This document shows, in pieces, positions 19,264 through 32,180 of a stretch of DNA of 64,000 bases; the first letter of the stretch is position 1; the number at the start of each line of letters is the position of its first letter. The DNA comes from Gnetum montanum (taxonomy: Eukaryota > Streptophyta > Gnetopsida > Gnetales > Gnetaceae), in NCBI GenBank assembly GCA_015680685.1, contig MNCI01015561.1, positions 1,234,315-1,298,314 of the forward strand, written 5' to 3'. The translations under genes were made by a program, and so were the position numbers. A model generated the notes under the pieces. That model saw only the letters and a program-made list of their open reading frames with translations. It was not told the DNA's origin and did no database searches.

Positions 19264-22200
19264 AGAGATTAAGCAACTAGTCCCTCGATGTAAAAAAATT
19301 CACTGACTGATGATGTAGCATTTAGAGGAATTTGGTGCAGGGTTGATGTGGACATGTGGCTCCGTAACTTTATTTTGCAATTTTCTGTAGAATGACTGAC
19401 ATTTACATATGGAGACTATATGCTTGTAGGGTTTGAGGATGTCTTTTGAACGTTCTTTCTGCATTCACACGTGAAACTTCCACTGCTGTGTAGAAGTCTG
19501 CTTCAATTATATTCAGAATTGTTGAAACTTTTTTTTTTCGCATTTTCTTGGCATCTAGTTAATTTTGTAGTTCTTGCAGTGCTTTGTTATACAGTGTATG
19601 TGTTTTCTTTAGCATGTTGGGGCTTTACTGATTTGTTTTACCGGTGAACGTACGAATTGGGAAAGCATTGTGGGCACTGATATTTTTGATCTAATGAAAT
19701 TGAAATACGAAACCATTTTTGTTGTATTAGACGGAATGCAGTATCTGCCTTGTTAGGGCAGAAGGATGCTGGGAAGGTTCTGGATTTTTCGTTGCATGGA
19801 TGTATGGATTGCGCGAGCATGTTCTATCTGTGGTTGACTGACTTGTGTATGATAGGTTTCCTCGCTATTTACAGAAAGTAATTTTAGGTTTATGCCATGA
19901 ACGTTGATATTTATTTGCTTTGCTTTTTCCTTTCTGTATGTGGGTATGTGACAGAATATATGCTTTATAAAGAGAGAAATGCATGCTTTATTCTGTGGAC
20001 TGGTTGTAGGCAATTGCCGAAATAGGCCAAAAGCGTGCAGAAAGGAAATATTGCGTTATGAAGCTATTCTATAATCTAATGTTTATCTTTTTCAGACTTT
20101 ATGCGTTGTCCTTGGAACATTACGTGGAAGCAAATTCTAATTGATTTCATCGTATAAACTGCCAGATTTTGAGTCACTGTTCTCTAATGTAGAGGTCGTG
20201 ATTTTCATTATTGAAATGGTGACGGTTATTGCCATGATGATAAAGATATTGTTCATTGTCAAGGATTTTGCGGATGGTGAGTTCTATGAATAATCAATTC
20301 TATGCCTATATTCATCAACTAATTATGTGCACGACAGATTGCTAGAAAGAACTCTTACTTGCCCGCCTTGCGTAGGCTTTAATTTGAATATTTATAAAGA
20401 ACTCCTTGTATAGGCTTTTAATTCGAAAATTCTTTATTATATGATATGGTTCCCATGGCAGACAGGATATAAGTATTTGCAATTGGTTTTTCATGAATTA
20501 AATTTTATTTAACATGCTCAAGATTTAGATGTTCTTGGTTCGTTGTTCCGAGTGATTGAAACATTCATGCTTTACTAGTCTGTACCATGTATTTGTTATT
20601 ATCAACCTTTACAAGCGTGGATTACAAGTATGCTTACATAAACTTCTTTGTGATTTTGGATGTCTATTGAAAGTGGACAAATCTTTCGAATATTGAATGA
20701 CCATTTTTTTTAATAAGTTACTCGTCTGCTTATCTGTTCTAGTTTCTATTATCCCAACTTCGCGCTTACTACTTACGGAGCGTTTGGAGGAACGAAACGT
20801 ATTTTTGGTAGGGCGGGTGTGGACACGTGGTCCTGTCACTTAATTCATGGAGGTTTTATGCTCTTCTACTATGGATAATACATTGTTGAAATTCTCCTAA
20901 ATGCCTTTTAGCATGGTTGAAATTCTTCGTGGCTTCATGCTAGCTGTCTTGTTCTTTCTTTTCAGTGCGTCCATATTCAGTTCCATATGGGGATTCTTCA
21001 AGTGTTATAAAATAAAATTTTAGGAATATGATGAGAGTGTTAGGAATATATTGTTTTTACACGTACGTAAAACTAAGAAACATACTTCGTTCTTAACTTT
21101 GTTTATTTTTTGAAATTTTAACTGCAATCTTACGGACTTGTGGGACATACCGTTATTGTTTTCTGACCGCATGGATGCATGCGGTAGTTCTACTCTAATG
21201 TTCTCTTTACCTCGTTTCTGTTGGCTATTTGCAAAGTTTGGTATGTGATTGGAATAATTGTCTTGTTATAGAGCTTTTTCAGCTGTAGCAATCACCTGCC
21301 TTCCATCTCAGGTCACCTCAATTACTAAATAAAGTGTCATCCATAAAAGTAATAGCCTTCTGTCTCAGAACACCTCAATTACCGAATAAAAAGTCATCCA
21401 AAAAAGTAACAGGAAATCACGAGTAACACTTTGAAAGAGCTTTTTTAGATCTTCCCAGGAAGATGCGGGCAATGGCCTAAACATGTTTTGGTTGGGAACC
21501 AAGATTAGATGACTAGGGCGGTCTCAGAATTAGAAACTGTAACTGAAAAGTTCTGTATTCTCCAGGAACATTTTGCTTTCCTGCATCCTTTAAATCCTGA
21601 GCCGCAGAATTATGTAGGATATCTTGCATGGATCCTTTAAATCCTTTAGATGCTACAAAATCAGTTTCAGTATTTGGTGCTTTGTTTTGAGTTACACTGA
21701 AAAACAGAAAGAGTGTCACTAAGTGTTTGTGAGACTCTTTGTTAAGTGAAGTTTTATGTTTCGGAACCAAACTATTATCTTTGGTTGTTTAATGTTATCA
21801 GTTATAAACCCTGTTCTTTTTCAAACATTTTCTTAATTATAGAAATTAACTTTGCACGAATGATTTATCTTTTGAGCACAACGGACTGTGACGCAGGTCG
21901 GATGTTTGATGATTCGTGAGAGTTTTGGCATGAAATGACATTGAGTGCTTTTTAATTTTTATTTTCTAACTTTTGGATATGGACAAAGAATGTAATATGG
22001 GAATCAATTAACGCCAGCTTTCTACATATCTATCATTAGTGTGCTAAAGGAAAACTTTAGTTAGAATAAACGTAAACTTTGGTTAGAATAAAACCATTAT
22101 ATAATCTGATGGCTGACACGCATGGCTGTGCTCTGTGAAGCATTCTTGCAAAAATCGCCGCAAGGGCAAATTTGCGTAATTGCAATGAAATAAAAAATAA

Positions 22201-22464
22201 GTTAAAAATATGCTGATTGGGTGACATGGCAAATTTTCCAATTGTCATGGTATAAATTCACAGTTTTCCAACAATAAAAGTTCACAATTGCACTATGAAG
22301 TATGGGTAACCATTGATATCATAAAACCCCATAATTGTCACACAATGTCTTTATGTGCTTAGTAAAGAACAAGGGAGATTAGGTTATTGCTTTGTTAGCT
22401 CACTTTTCTCTTTTGTATTTGGAAGTGCAAATGCAATAGCATTTTTTAGAAAATAGAATATTCA
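19264..22464. other. H2A.Z 3' UTR and gene-free flank
   Basis: The first few hundred bases after the stop must hold the 3' UTR; no single polyadenylation signal stands out. Short open frames occur at random. No LTR-element sequence is recognised, unlike the rest of the window, so this is the longest transposon-poor stretch. Confidence 0.6.
21300..21415. repeat. Tandem duplication, about 58-bp unit, two copies
   Basis: Both copies contain CACCTCAATTAC(T/C)(A/G)AATAAA followed by GTCATCCA(T/A)AAAAGTAA(T/C)AG. The first is at about 21,300-21,356 and the second at about 21,357-21,415, with a handful of differences. Confidence 0.7.
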
Positions 22465-22469
22465 AATAT
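22465..22469 (+). other. Target-site duplication of element G, left copy (AATAT)
   Basis: AATAT directly precedes the G 5' LTR. Its partner is the reverse complement ATATT at 36,292-36,296, outside the inverted B-type LTR. Confidence 0.75.
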
Positions 22470-22556
22470 TGATGAAGCATGTTATGTTGGGCAATTTTGT
22501 CGATGCATCCTGTTCGATACAGGCTTGTCAACGCATGACCATTGACACATCCTTAG

Positions 22557-23432
22557 TGATGAGTGGCAAGGTACTTCTACGCTCAACCATATGAATCACA
22601 AGCGTTCATGCATGATTGGTCAAATTCCGAAGATGGGACTAGTTGTGGCATCTATATTTCGCAGTTCGTTGTATTCTCACTTGGACTAGTGGTATCTTTA
22701 TCACATATGGTTTAGTCCAAAGTGAGGCATATGATGTGGTCTAATTTCTACGCTGCTACTCCTGATGACGATAAAGATAAAGAGATAAATTAATTAATCT
22801 AATGGGCGATGGAAAACAAGATCTAAACAAGCCTAACACAAGTAACTACCCACTTTTCTAGACACATCTAGAACACATATAACACTGCTGATCTACCAAA
22901 TGTTAAGCGTTGCTGGGTTATCAAGTACTATATGTATATTTGAAGTGGTCATGTTTGTGTTCATTAACAACTAGAAATAAATTGCTTAATTCAAATGCAT
23001 TTTAGTAGAAAGCATGAAAGTAAAGTGCATTAAAGGAAATAGTAATCTATTCTCCTGCAAGGATTGTTAAAAGAGTACGTTTTATTCTCGTCACATTGTT
23101 GTGCTTAGGTACATCAGTGTTCAAACAAAGAACCATACACACTTAGACTCCTTCTACAGGCACTCAAAAAATATTCTAACTCTGAGGAAAATAAATGGCA
23201 AGAGCTCTGCTGCTACTCTGATTGAAAAACTATATGGAATTCATGAGCCCGAGCGCTATATTTATAGGCCAAAGTATACCTTGCGACGTCAGATATCCGA
23301 TGTTGCGTCCTAGCTCCAATGTTGGGTATCCGATGTCACGTACTTGAGGTCAGGGCTCTGACGTCGGGGCACCAATAACAAGGCTCTGATACAAGGCTCC
23401 AATGTTAAGGCCAGACAAATCATGACTCATCA
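22557..23432 (-). mobile_element. Solo LTR inside the G 5' LTR, target duplication CTTAG
   Basis: 876 bp from TGATGAGTGGC to GACTCATCA, flanked by perfect 5-bp duplications CTTAG (22,552-22,556 and 23,433-23,437). No internal sequence is present, which indicates LTR-LTR recombination. Confidence 0.92.
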
Positions 23433-24207
23433 CTTAGATACGTGGTGCATATGCGTCGATGCTGTGTCACTTGAAGCCTATATACATGTACATAACCTTC
23501 ACATAGAGGCATCATTTTAGTCAATAGTGTAGGGGAACTCTTTTAGTTTTCTCTCATAATCTTAGCAAATAGTCAGTGCGTGCCTGTAGCTTGGATTTGA
23601 GTCAATTGTATAACATCATACTCAAGTGGCATTGTACTTGGACACATTCCATAAACAACAATAAGATTGAGATCGATTCATATTCATTGTAGCACTTTGA
23701 CTTAGAATAGATTTACTTTCAATGTAATTTACTTTTTATGTACTCAGTTAATATTTACATTTTCATGCATGTTAATCAGTCAGCAGAATGAGTGCGACTA
23801 GTTTCGAGTGTAAACACGTATTTGTTTAGTAATCTTAGTAGCATTATTGCTTGGTTTGCCTAGTAGCATAATACTTGGTAATCCTAGTAGTAAGTACATG
23901 AGTTCAGGATGTGTATGACAAGTTGGGAATAAATACTCATTGCCCTTAGGATAGTTTTAGATTTAATTTTATTATTAATTAGATTAAATAATTAATTTCT
24001 ATGTTATTATTCAGTTAGTTTAAGGCCCTAACAACATCAATAATTATATGCCTCACTTTGAACTAAACTACATGTGATAAAGCTACCACTAGTTTAAGTG
24101 AGATGATAATGACCTGCGATTAATGCCTAACAATATAGATACCACACTAGTACCATCCACAGAATTTGATTTGATTACACATAATGCTTGTAATTCGTAT
24201 GGTTGGA

Positions 24208-25058
24208 TGATGAGCGGCGAGGTACCCCTACGTCCAACCATGCGAATTGCAAGTGTTCACGCACGATCTAGTCGAATTCCGTGGATGGGACTAGTTGTGG
24301 CATCTAGATCACTATGCCTTGATCATAGTTCGCTGTCTTCTCACTTGGACTAGTGGTAGCTTTGTCACGTATGGTTTAGTCCAGAGTGAGGCATATGATT
24401 TTTATTATTTTATATTTTATTATTCTACGATTAACAATAGGTTGAAACTTAATTTATAATCAATTCAACTAATCTAATTACTAATTAATAATCAACTACC
24501 CTAACATAAGTATCCGATCTCACTTCCTATGCACATCCTAAACACATATAACATTGTTGGGTTACCAAATGTTAAGTGTTGCTGGGATTACCAAGAGTCA
24601 TATGCATGCTCGAAGTGATCACACTTATGTGCTTAATTAATTGTCATGCATTAAAATGTAAATATTAACTAAGTATATGAAAAGTAAATTGCATTGAAAG
24701 TAAATCTAATCTAAAGTCAAAGTACTGTAATGAATAAGAATCAATCTTGATCTTATTGCCATTCATGGAATATGTCCAAGTACATTGCCACTTGAATAAG
24801 ACTCCATACAACTGACTTAGATTCACTTTGTGGGCACTCACTAATTGTTCTGTAAGATTATGGAATAAAATTGCAAGAGTTCAGCTACTCTATTGACAAA
24901 ACTATGAAAAACTAATGCAAAACTTTTACCCAAACTATGCATCCAAGCGCTATATTTATAGGCCGGCCCATACCCCCCAATATCGGATATCTGATAATGC
25001 ATCTAGGGGCCTCATATCGGGGCTTCGATATCAGAGCCAAGAAAATCATGATTCATCA
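24208..25058 (-). mobile_element. Second solo LTR inside the G 5' LTR, target duplication TTGG(A/G)
   Basis: 851 bp from TGATGAGCGGC to ATTCATCA, flanked by TTGGA (24,203-24,207) and TTGGG (25,059-25,063). The interrupted host word GTATGGTTGGGTGTAGG occurs intact in other LTRs. Its U3 resembles the first solo LTR, so both belong to one subfamily. Confidence 0.9.
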
Positions 25059-25090
25059 TTGGGTGTAGGAAAGGATTTGCTACTCATCAT

Positions 25091-25108
25091 TGGTGTCGTT
25101 GCGAGGGA
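25091..25108 (+). other. Primer binding site of element G (tRNA-Asp type)
   Basis: TGGTGTCGTTGCGAGGGA follows the LTR end. It differs from the tRNA-Asp complement mostly by C-to-T changes. Confidence 0.75.
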
Positions 25109-25218
25109 ATGATGCTAGCGATTTAGATTAGTTATATTATAAAAAATTACTAGAAAAGCATTAATGATTTTTCTTTTAGGAAAAATTAATATTTTAAGTC
25201 ATATACACACATTATTAA

Positions 25219-26950
25219 GTGCAAGTAGGGGTCTCATGTGCTCATTCAAACTCTTATTACATTCAAAGACTACATTCAACTATTGTAGGTAATTCTAGAG
25301 GAGATGGAAGAAGTTACAAAACAAGGAGGACCTTAAGGCTTAGGACTTCCAACAAACTTAGAAACACTAAACCAAGGAACCATAGGGGGAGATATAGGAG
25401 CCATGGTGATTTTCCTGGTTCACCATCTTCCTCTTCATCTTCATTGTCTAGTTTTGATGAAAATGAATGTAGGTATAGAGATATAACTCCACTTAGGGAT
25501 CAAGATAGAGATAGAAAAATGAATGAACGATAGGATATAATATACCAAATGGAGCATAGACAAGGTTATCACAACTAGACAAATAGAAATAGAGATTATG
25601 ACCATAACATGTTTGATGATGATAAACCCTTACTGGCTACTAGAATCATGATACATATTAGGAAGGCAATTAGAATACCCCATGGGCATTAAAGGAAAAG
25701 TCACATTAGACGACTTGATATGAATAACATTCCTAAATTTGAGGGAGGCTACAATTCTAATCCACAGTATCATTTACAAGCCTTCCATGATGCCTACGCC
25801 TTGCAATTTATTGAAAGTAAGTGGAAAAAATTTAAGCTCTTCCATAGGATACTAAGAGAAGAAGCTGACAGTTGGTATAAATCATTAGAACTAGATTCAA
25901 TCCACTAGTAGTTCATAATGCTTGAGCTCTTCAATAAAAAATACCTAACCTTTTCAAGAGTGTTCAATTTAAGAAAAAAAATCCAAGGATGGAAGCAAGA
26001 AAACTGTGGATCCCTAGATGTAGGCTTGAGAAAATACTATTCTCTATTGCATAGATGCCTAGGCCATGGATTTTCTCAAAACGAGCAACTTCATGACATC
26101 ATAGATGGGATTCGTAACAAAACAAGGGAGACCCTTGGTATCTAAGCCCAAGGAAGATTATCAAAATTGAGAGTCCATCGATTACAAAGGTTGATTGAAC
26201 ATGTGACAAAAGAAGAAGGAGCATTGTGTAAAAGAGGATCCAACACTTCACAAGAAGGAGGTCCATATTTATGATTAGGAAGAAGAAATAGCTCTTGATG
26301 AGTTGATGGATGAAAAAGTTACAATTGACTTAAAAATCATAGAGGAGGAAGTAAAGAAAATAGGATCAAATGATTAAAACAGGAAGAGGAAAAAGAACAA
26401 GAAAACAATAAAGGACACTTATCAGCAAAAAGGGTGAATAGCTATAGTAGAAGGGGTTGTGGACTCAGATTTAGAGGAGGATGGATGTGGCATCTGTGTA
26501 TATGAACATCCAAGAGGTTATTGTCCAGTTATGTTACATCTACAAGAGTATGGGGCTTTTGCTTTGAATTCCAAGTTCATGGAAAAGCAAATGCCTAGGA
26601 GATTGCCTTACTCATAAGGCAATTATAAATAGTCCTATAACCAACAACACTATCCAAGTGGGACTCCTTATTAACCTCAAGATTACTATCAACAACAATG
26701 GTAAAACCCACAGTCATGGGAAATGTCATCATCAAACCAAGAATATCCCTATTGTTAGTTGGATCCTTATGGATATTATGTTCAATAACCTATTTCTCCT
26801 AATGGTTCTACTTCCTATCCCTCAACTCATTATTATTAACCTTCTCAATACCATCAACCTTCAACATCTCATGTGGGATCATCATTCCATACCTTTCATC
26901 ATCCATCATATCCTCAATACTCTCATACTTCCCTCTGACATATGTCACAA
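25219..26950 (+). pseudogene. gag of element G
   Basis: Capsid core from about 25,720: MNNIPKFEGGYNSNPQYHLQ, LFHRILREEADSWYKSLELD, MLELFNKKYLTFSRVFNLRK and HRCLGHGFSQNEQLHDIIDG. The zinc knuckle CGICVYEHPRGYCP (about 26,490) is intact. It is preceded by a Ser/Arg-rich region (25,380-25,460) and followed by a Gln/Pro-rich tail. Several stops and frame changes. Less like D than C is. Confidence 0.82.
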
Positions 26951-27450
26951 CTAGTAATGTAGGAAACATTGGCATCACAATGTCAATAGAAAAATGCCAC
27001 TTGTACTATGAATATACAAAAGGATAATAATGCTAGTAGCTCTAAGCATAGGCCTTGAAAATGTCCTTTCTTTAGAATGGTTTTCACATGTTTGAATAAA
27101 ACAAGTAGACTTGCTAGCTCATCCAAACTAATGCAAGGCCAATGTGGTGTAACTTTATTCCTTACAAAAACAATTTTTCTTAATTCTATGCAAAAGCCAA
27201 CAACCATCACCACTCCAACACAAAACATACAAGCTGAACATGGCATTGTAGAGAGGCAGAAAATTCTGTGCATTACTAATAATGATAAGGGGTGCAGTTG
27301 TAGGCTAAAAGTGCAAAGTATTAACACGGTCCCTATACCAACCCTTAACAAACTTGAGGAACAAGTATGTGTTCAAAATAATGTCTACATAATAGCCACT
27401 ACACTAAAAGAATCCTAGTGGCTAAAAAATGAGAATATCAAACTACCCAA
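26951..27450 (+). pseudogene. Protease remnant of element G
   Basis: ILCITNNDKGCSCRLKVQSI and VYIIATTLKES*WL (27,268-27,425) align with CIAYSDLGCNCVQQLWFAK and YVAATNQEGTQWL after the protease in D. The active-site region is not recognisable. No RT, RNase H or integrase follows. Confidence 0.6.
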
Positions 27451-29425
27451 AAGATGCATGGAAATGTCCAACACATTGATCACTTCTTGTTCCAAGAAAA
27501 TGAACAAATAGAGAACTTAGAGAAGGACATCTTACACTTTGACTATACACTAGAAGAAATTGTTAAACAAGGAGACCCAAGGACTAACATGGAAAATAAA
27601 AAAGGAAACATATTTGAACCCTTTGAAAAGAAAACACTTTCTATTCTAGTTGAATATATGGCTCCAAATGATTGAAATCTAATTATCATTAATGTTAAAT
27701 GTGCTAACAAATTAAAAATTAGATCACTATACATGAAAAATGGGAAACTTACGGTGTATAACCAAAGGAATGTGCAGTCCATTTTTTGAATGCTCATCCA
27801 TGAGTTTAGTTGTGGGGGAGATTCCCCATCTTGAATCAAGAACTGATAAATGCATTTTCACTTTTTGTTTTACAACTTTTTATCATTTTCCTATTTCTTC
27901 AAAACTTTTTTAATATAGCACTTAAGTTTTGTAATGGTGCTAAATTAACAAAATTTTGTTAATAATGTTGTGAATTATGATGCAAAAGTTAATACCATAT
28001 GTTGGGTCTTTATCTTATGCTATAAAGTTGATTAGTTAAATAATTGTGGAATTTAGTAAGACCACATCATCCATCCCTCCAGTTTCTCTAAATAAGAGGT
28101 CTTTATCATGATAGTAATTTGGGTCTTCTCACATGAAACTAAAATTAACTATTGATCATTGTACCTTGAAGAAAGGGAAAAAGACCAAGTAGGAATGAAA
28201 AAGGATGTGACCTCAAGGGGATTTGTTGGGTTCTCTTCTTAACTTCCTTTTTGAGGCCTATGACTGCTCATGGAACGTATCATCACTTATCCTATAGATC
28301 ATAAAAGAAAGTATGTCTTTGTGATGTATGGTTCCTCTTTAGAAAAAAAAAAGGAATAAACACACCTCTTTTAAGAGCTCTTGGGATACAAGCACTGGTT
28401 ATGGGGCTAGAAAGACATGTTACCCATGCTTAAAGGCATCCCTCTAACTAAGGCCAAAGTTTCTTCCTCAATAATCTTTTAAACTATTTCTTTCTTCTCT
28501 TTTCTTCTCTTTTTGGAGTGATGCTTGTTTGCTATGGTTGTGGATTCAAGACGGTAGACAAGAAGGAACACATCAAAGTGAGGCTAGTGTTAATGATATG
28601 GACTTGGTCTAAAACTTTTATGCATAGGTATGATGGTCATCTTAATCACAATTAACACAAGAATGTATTGCGGACATGGTTAGGTACCTCATGTCTCAAC
28701 CTCTACAATCCCTTCTCATTCTACTATTCACCTCATTGCTGCATGCAATTATGTACCTAGTGATTTTGTATAGTATAGTGCAAGATCCTAACCAAAGTAG
28801 TCATGTGTTGTTTGGAATAAAGGCATGATCTATATTTAACTTCTAAGATGCCCATAAACATCTATAGAATTGGTTATGCAAGGGCATTATGGCAAGAGCC
28901 TACTTTGGGGAGGATCCACTTGCATGACTCTTGTTAATCATGGCTTTGAACTAAAACATCATATCCTCAAAGATATCATGGGTAACTTCTCTAAATTTAT
29001 GCATATTTTTGAGACTACTTTCATCAATTTCAATTAATTTTAATGCTTTTATATTGAACTATCCTCCAAATTCAATATTTCTTGATCATCTCATGAACTG
29101 AACCTTTGTTTTTTATGTCTAAAAAATTGCGAGCTTCTAAAGTTGAGCTTATTTGTTGTGGGGGCTAAGGATGTAATTTTTGAAAATTTTTTAACACCCT
29201 AATTTTCAAAACAAACATTAGGGTAACTAATACTAAAAATAATTAAAATGACTTAAACAACTTGATGATTTAAGTTACCTCAAAGCCTTGGGAAACATTA
29301 TTTTGTAATCACCTTGGGACTAAAATGCTAAATGTTTTTGAAGTTTAAGCTAAAAAAGGAACTGGAAAGGGTTAATCATTAAGGAAAAATTAACAAAACT
29401 AATATCGTTCCTTTGGTGATTGTAG
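27451..29425 (+). other. Spacer and 3' region of the left hybrid element (F-derived after the breakpoint)
   Basis: AGTTGTGGGGGAGATTCCCC (about 27,808) corresponds to the end-of-pol purine tract. 28,180-28,530 matches the spacer of H at 54,764-55,060 (GTGACCTCAAGGGGATTTG). 28,670-29,850 is repeated at 33,650-34,926. No U3-like promoter block is seen here. The presumed intron lies at 29,142-29,425 (donor AA|GTTGAGCTT, acceptor GATTGTAG). Short frames in this stretch are not genes. Confidence 0.65.
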
Positions 29426-29690
29426 ATGATGCCATAGGGAATGGCTAAGATTGAAGGTCTTTTGCAAGGCAAGGAAAAGAGACCAAGATGAGGATAGAGG
29501 AGAATATGCCCATGAACAAATAACATATACAATAATTAAATCTCAAACATCATACTTTTGTGGCCTAGAAAACCATGGGTTGATAAGGAGAAATTTTAGT
29601 CCATCCTTTAAAACGTTCTACATGAAAGAAAAGTGCCAACATAACAACCAAGGTTGGAAAAACTATCACAAAAATTAACAACATCATCAG
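29426..29690 (+). pseudogene. ORF X remnant, short derivative
   Basis: Right after the presumed acceptor, the translation MAKIEGLLQGKEKRPR with a basic continuation resembles the ORF X N-terminus (TQPRDKRPRTGRRRGV). After about 30 codons the resemblance stops, and only about 430 bp separate the ATG from the 3' LTR, against 3.1 kb in C. The copy at 34,440-34,680 has the same short form, so the loss predates both copies. Confidence 0.5.
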
Positions 29691-29852
29691 ATTTTTTAAG
29701 ACTTTTGCAATTTTACAAAATTCAATGTTTGTTTAGTCTTTTTATCATGTTGTAATGCATCTACTTGAATAAAATTTTGTAATATGGTACTCAAGTTTTG
29801 TAATGGATTCCACTTTGACTTGAGGACGAGTTTTTACTCAGTCATGGGGGTA

Positions 29853-30672
29853 TGATTAAGTGTCATTAAGTCGATGCGTCGACAGGGCCCCATTTACGCA
29901 CCCACATATCCCAGCCTATAAATAAGAGGGCCCTCTGCCTCATTTAGGCATCCTTTTGTCATTTTTAGCTAGACTCTTTCAGTTTTTTTCCGTAGGAGTT
30001 AGATTATTTTCCCAGTGCATGCTCGCAGTGTGATGCTTGTAATTGTACGGAACCTTTATTCGAGTGTGACGTACTTGGATGTGCACATGACTGGAAATAA
30101 AGATCAAGATTACTTCATCATTGTAGCATTCACTTAGTTTTAATTGTCTAGTTTAATTGTTAATTGTTATTGTTATTTATTGCTTTCTTAGTTAATATTT
30201 ATTTATCATCATTTGTTATTCTTGTTTTTAAATGCGGAATTAGTACAACTTAATCACGAGCATTTAAGTGTGACTACTTGGTAACCCAGCAGCGTACCTA
30301 GGATCTACACTTGGTGATCCCAGTGGTAGTCGTGCACGAGGTCCAAGATGTGTACGGATGATTAAGGAACGGATACTCATCGCACTTAGGCTAGCTTAGA
30401 CTCATTTCCTATTACTCGTTAGTTTAATTAATATTATCTTCCATTGTCTCTAGGAGTAGCATTAGTTTAGGATCACATCATATGCCTCACTCTGGACTAA
30501 ACCATACATGACAAAGCAATACTAGTCCAGGTGGGAATATAGCGAACTGCGATCAACATGTAACTATCTAGATACCACAACTAGCCTGTCCACGGAGTTC
30601 GACCGAATCATGCGTGAATGCTCGTATTCGTATGGTTGAGTGTAGGGGTACCTAGCCACTCATCACCTACTA
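29853..30672 (+). repeat. LTR, A type: 3' LTR of element F, displaced by inversion
   Basis: TGATTAAGTGTC to CCACTCATCA, 820 bp, preceded by the purine tract CAGTCATGGGGGTA and followed by CCTAC. It closely matches the inverted LTR at 39,332-40,166 (TTCGAGTGTGACGTACTTGG, GCAGTGTGATGCTTGTAATT). It does not match the LTR at the other end of the same-strand element (22,470-25,089). Confidence 0.9.
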
Positions 30673-30686
30673 CTCATTATTCTTTT
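30673..30686 (+). other. 14-bp stub of element E's 3' LTR (includes target duplication CCTAC)
   Basis: CCTACTACTCATTA is the reverse complement of TAATGAGTAGTAGG, the missing outer end of E's 3' LTR. The E 5' LTR starts TGATGATTAGTAGG at 53,901. The adjoining TTCTT (30,687-30,691) corresponds to E's target duplication (AAGAA when inverted; AAGGG at 54,764-54,768). Confidence 0.75.
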
Positions 30687-30691
30687 TCATT

Positions 30692-31089
30692 CCCACTTGA
30701 ACCTTTCTTAGTTTGTCGACAACATGATCATTTTTTGATTTTAGTTGTAATGTAAAAGAACCTTCCTACTTCCATGATACCAATTTTTCATGGAGCAAAT
30801 GGAATGGATAGATGTCATGAACACACTATGTGATACCACCAGAAAATTAACAGATTATTAGTAGAGAACATAATCCAAGGATAAATTTTGTTCTTTTGGT
30901 TAATCAGTCATAACATTAATAACTGTAGTGAATAAATTTCTAAACTTTGCAATTAAAAAAATTAGAGATTTCCAAAAAAAATCAAGTGCTAAATTGTCAT
31001 GGTCCCTGATAAAAATGTTGAATGGATGATGTAAGATCCTTTCCATAATGTTTAGAACTTAATGTGTTGTGACACATGAATGGGATTCC
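30692..31089 (-). other. Spacer of element H (minus, because of the inversion)
   Basis: Matches the spacer of E around 46,190-46,390 and 46,750-46,860 (ATGGAATGGATA, CATAATCCAAG, CATGGGATTC words). It stops exactly where the spacer text resumes at 54,764. Confidence 0.65.
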
Positions 31090-32180
31090 AATAAAGAACC
31101 TTATTCCAGAGTTAGAATGCAAATTTTCTTGTTTATGCATTATGGCATTATTTGTTGTGTGCCTTATGCACTTCATTTATCATTAAGGCCATTCATCGAT
31201 TCTCATCGAGCACATTTAGTATCATAAGACATTTTTCTTGGGCTAGGTTAATGTCTAGGTCAAGCTCACAAGCCATTGTGAGTGTACAGAGTTTAACTTG
31301 GATCAGAAGTTTGGATAATTTTCATATATTAACTTATAGTAAGAGTAGCTTATAGGAAGTTTTCAAGTTGAACGATATGCCCATAGAACATTGTTAAGTT
31401 TGGTACTTCAGTCTTTCCTATATTTGCTAATACTTCATTTTAGAATTCTAGTAATATCCCTATTGGTGACCTTAGCTTGATTATTGGCTTGGGAGTAATA
31501 GAGGGTTGTAAGTTTATGTTGCATCCCCAAGCATTGCATCAATTTTAGAAAAATAGACCCTGTGAAATATGTTCCATTATCCAAAATTAGCACTCTAGGC
31601 ACACCAAGCCTATTTACTACTTGTTGTTAAACAAACCAAGCTACAATGATAGATGTACAATCAGATACAACTTCATTTTTAGCCCATTTTGTGCAATAGT
31701 CAATAATAACTATGATGTAGGCCTTACCATTTAACATGGAAGAGATGGATCACATGAAGTCAATTTCCCAAAGTTTGAAAGGCTCTACTGATTGGATCTA
31801 CTATTGGAACCCTTCCATTCATATGGTCATTCCTCCATCTTGTTAACATCGCTCACAAAAATGAGATAAATGGTGAACATCTCTGAAGATTGTTGGCTAA
31901 AAGTATTCTACCATAAGAATCTTTGTAGCCATCCTTCTTCCTATGTAGTGGCCCTCACAAGGACCTTCGTGAGCATCCTAGAGGATTCTCAACTAATCTG
32001 CATAAGGTACACATCATTTCACCAAGATGTTGGCACAAACCTTGTAAAGGTTGACTTAGATCTCCATCTAATGTTTGCCCTAGTGGAGAAACTATTATTT
32101 CTTTTTGTGATTCCATTCTACCAGAGTCTCATATGTGAGTAGATAAGAAAGAAACTCATCATACAAATTGGTATCCTTTG
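31090..32180 (-). pseudogene. Integrase of element H, decayed
   Basis: The minus strand shows pieces matching D integrase, including the catalytic-core entry near 31,740-31,800 (FGKLTSCDPSLPC-like relics of FNIWGIDFMGPI) and the HHCC zinc-domain region near 31,860-32,000. Stops and frameshifts occur throughout. Confidence 0.65.

Larger units (their letters stand above)
22470..25089 (+). repeat. 5' LTR of element G (B type), interrupted by two solo LTRs
   Basis: Begins TGATGAAGCATGTTATGTTGGGC and ends CTACTCATCA just before a primer site. Removing the two inserts (22,557-23,432 and 24,208-25,058) and one copy of each target duplication leaves about 888 bp, a normal LTR length. The remaining text matches the inverted LTR at 36,297-37,130 (for example ACTTGAAGCCTATATACATG). 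Confidence 0.85.
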
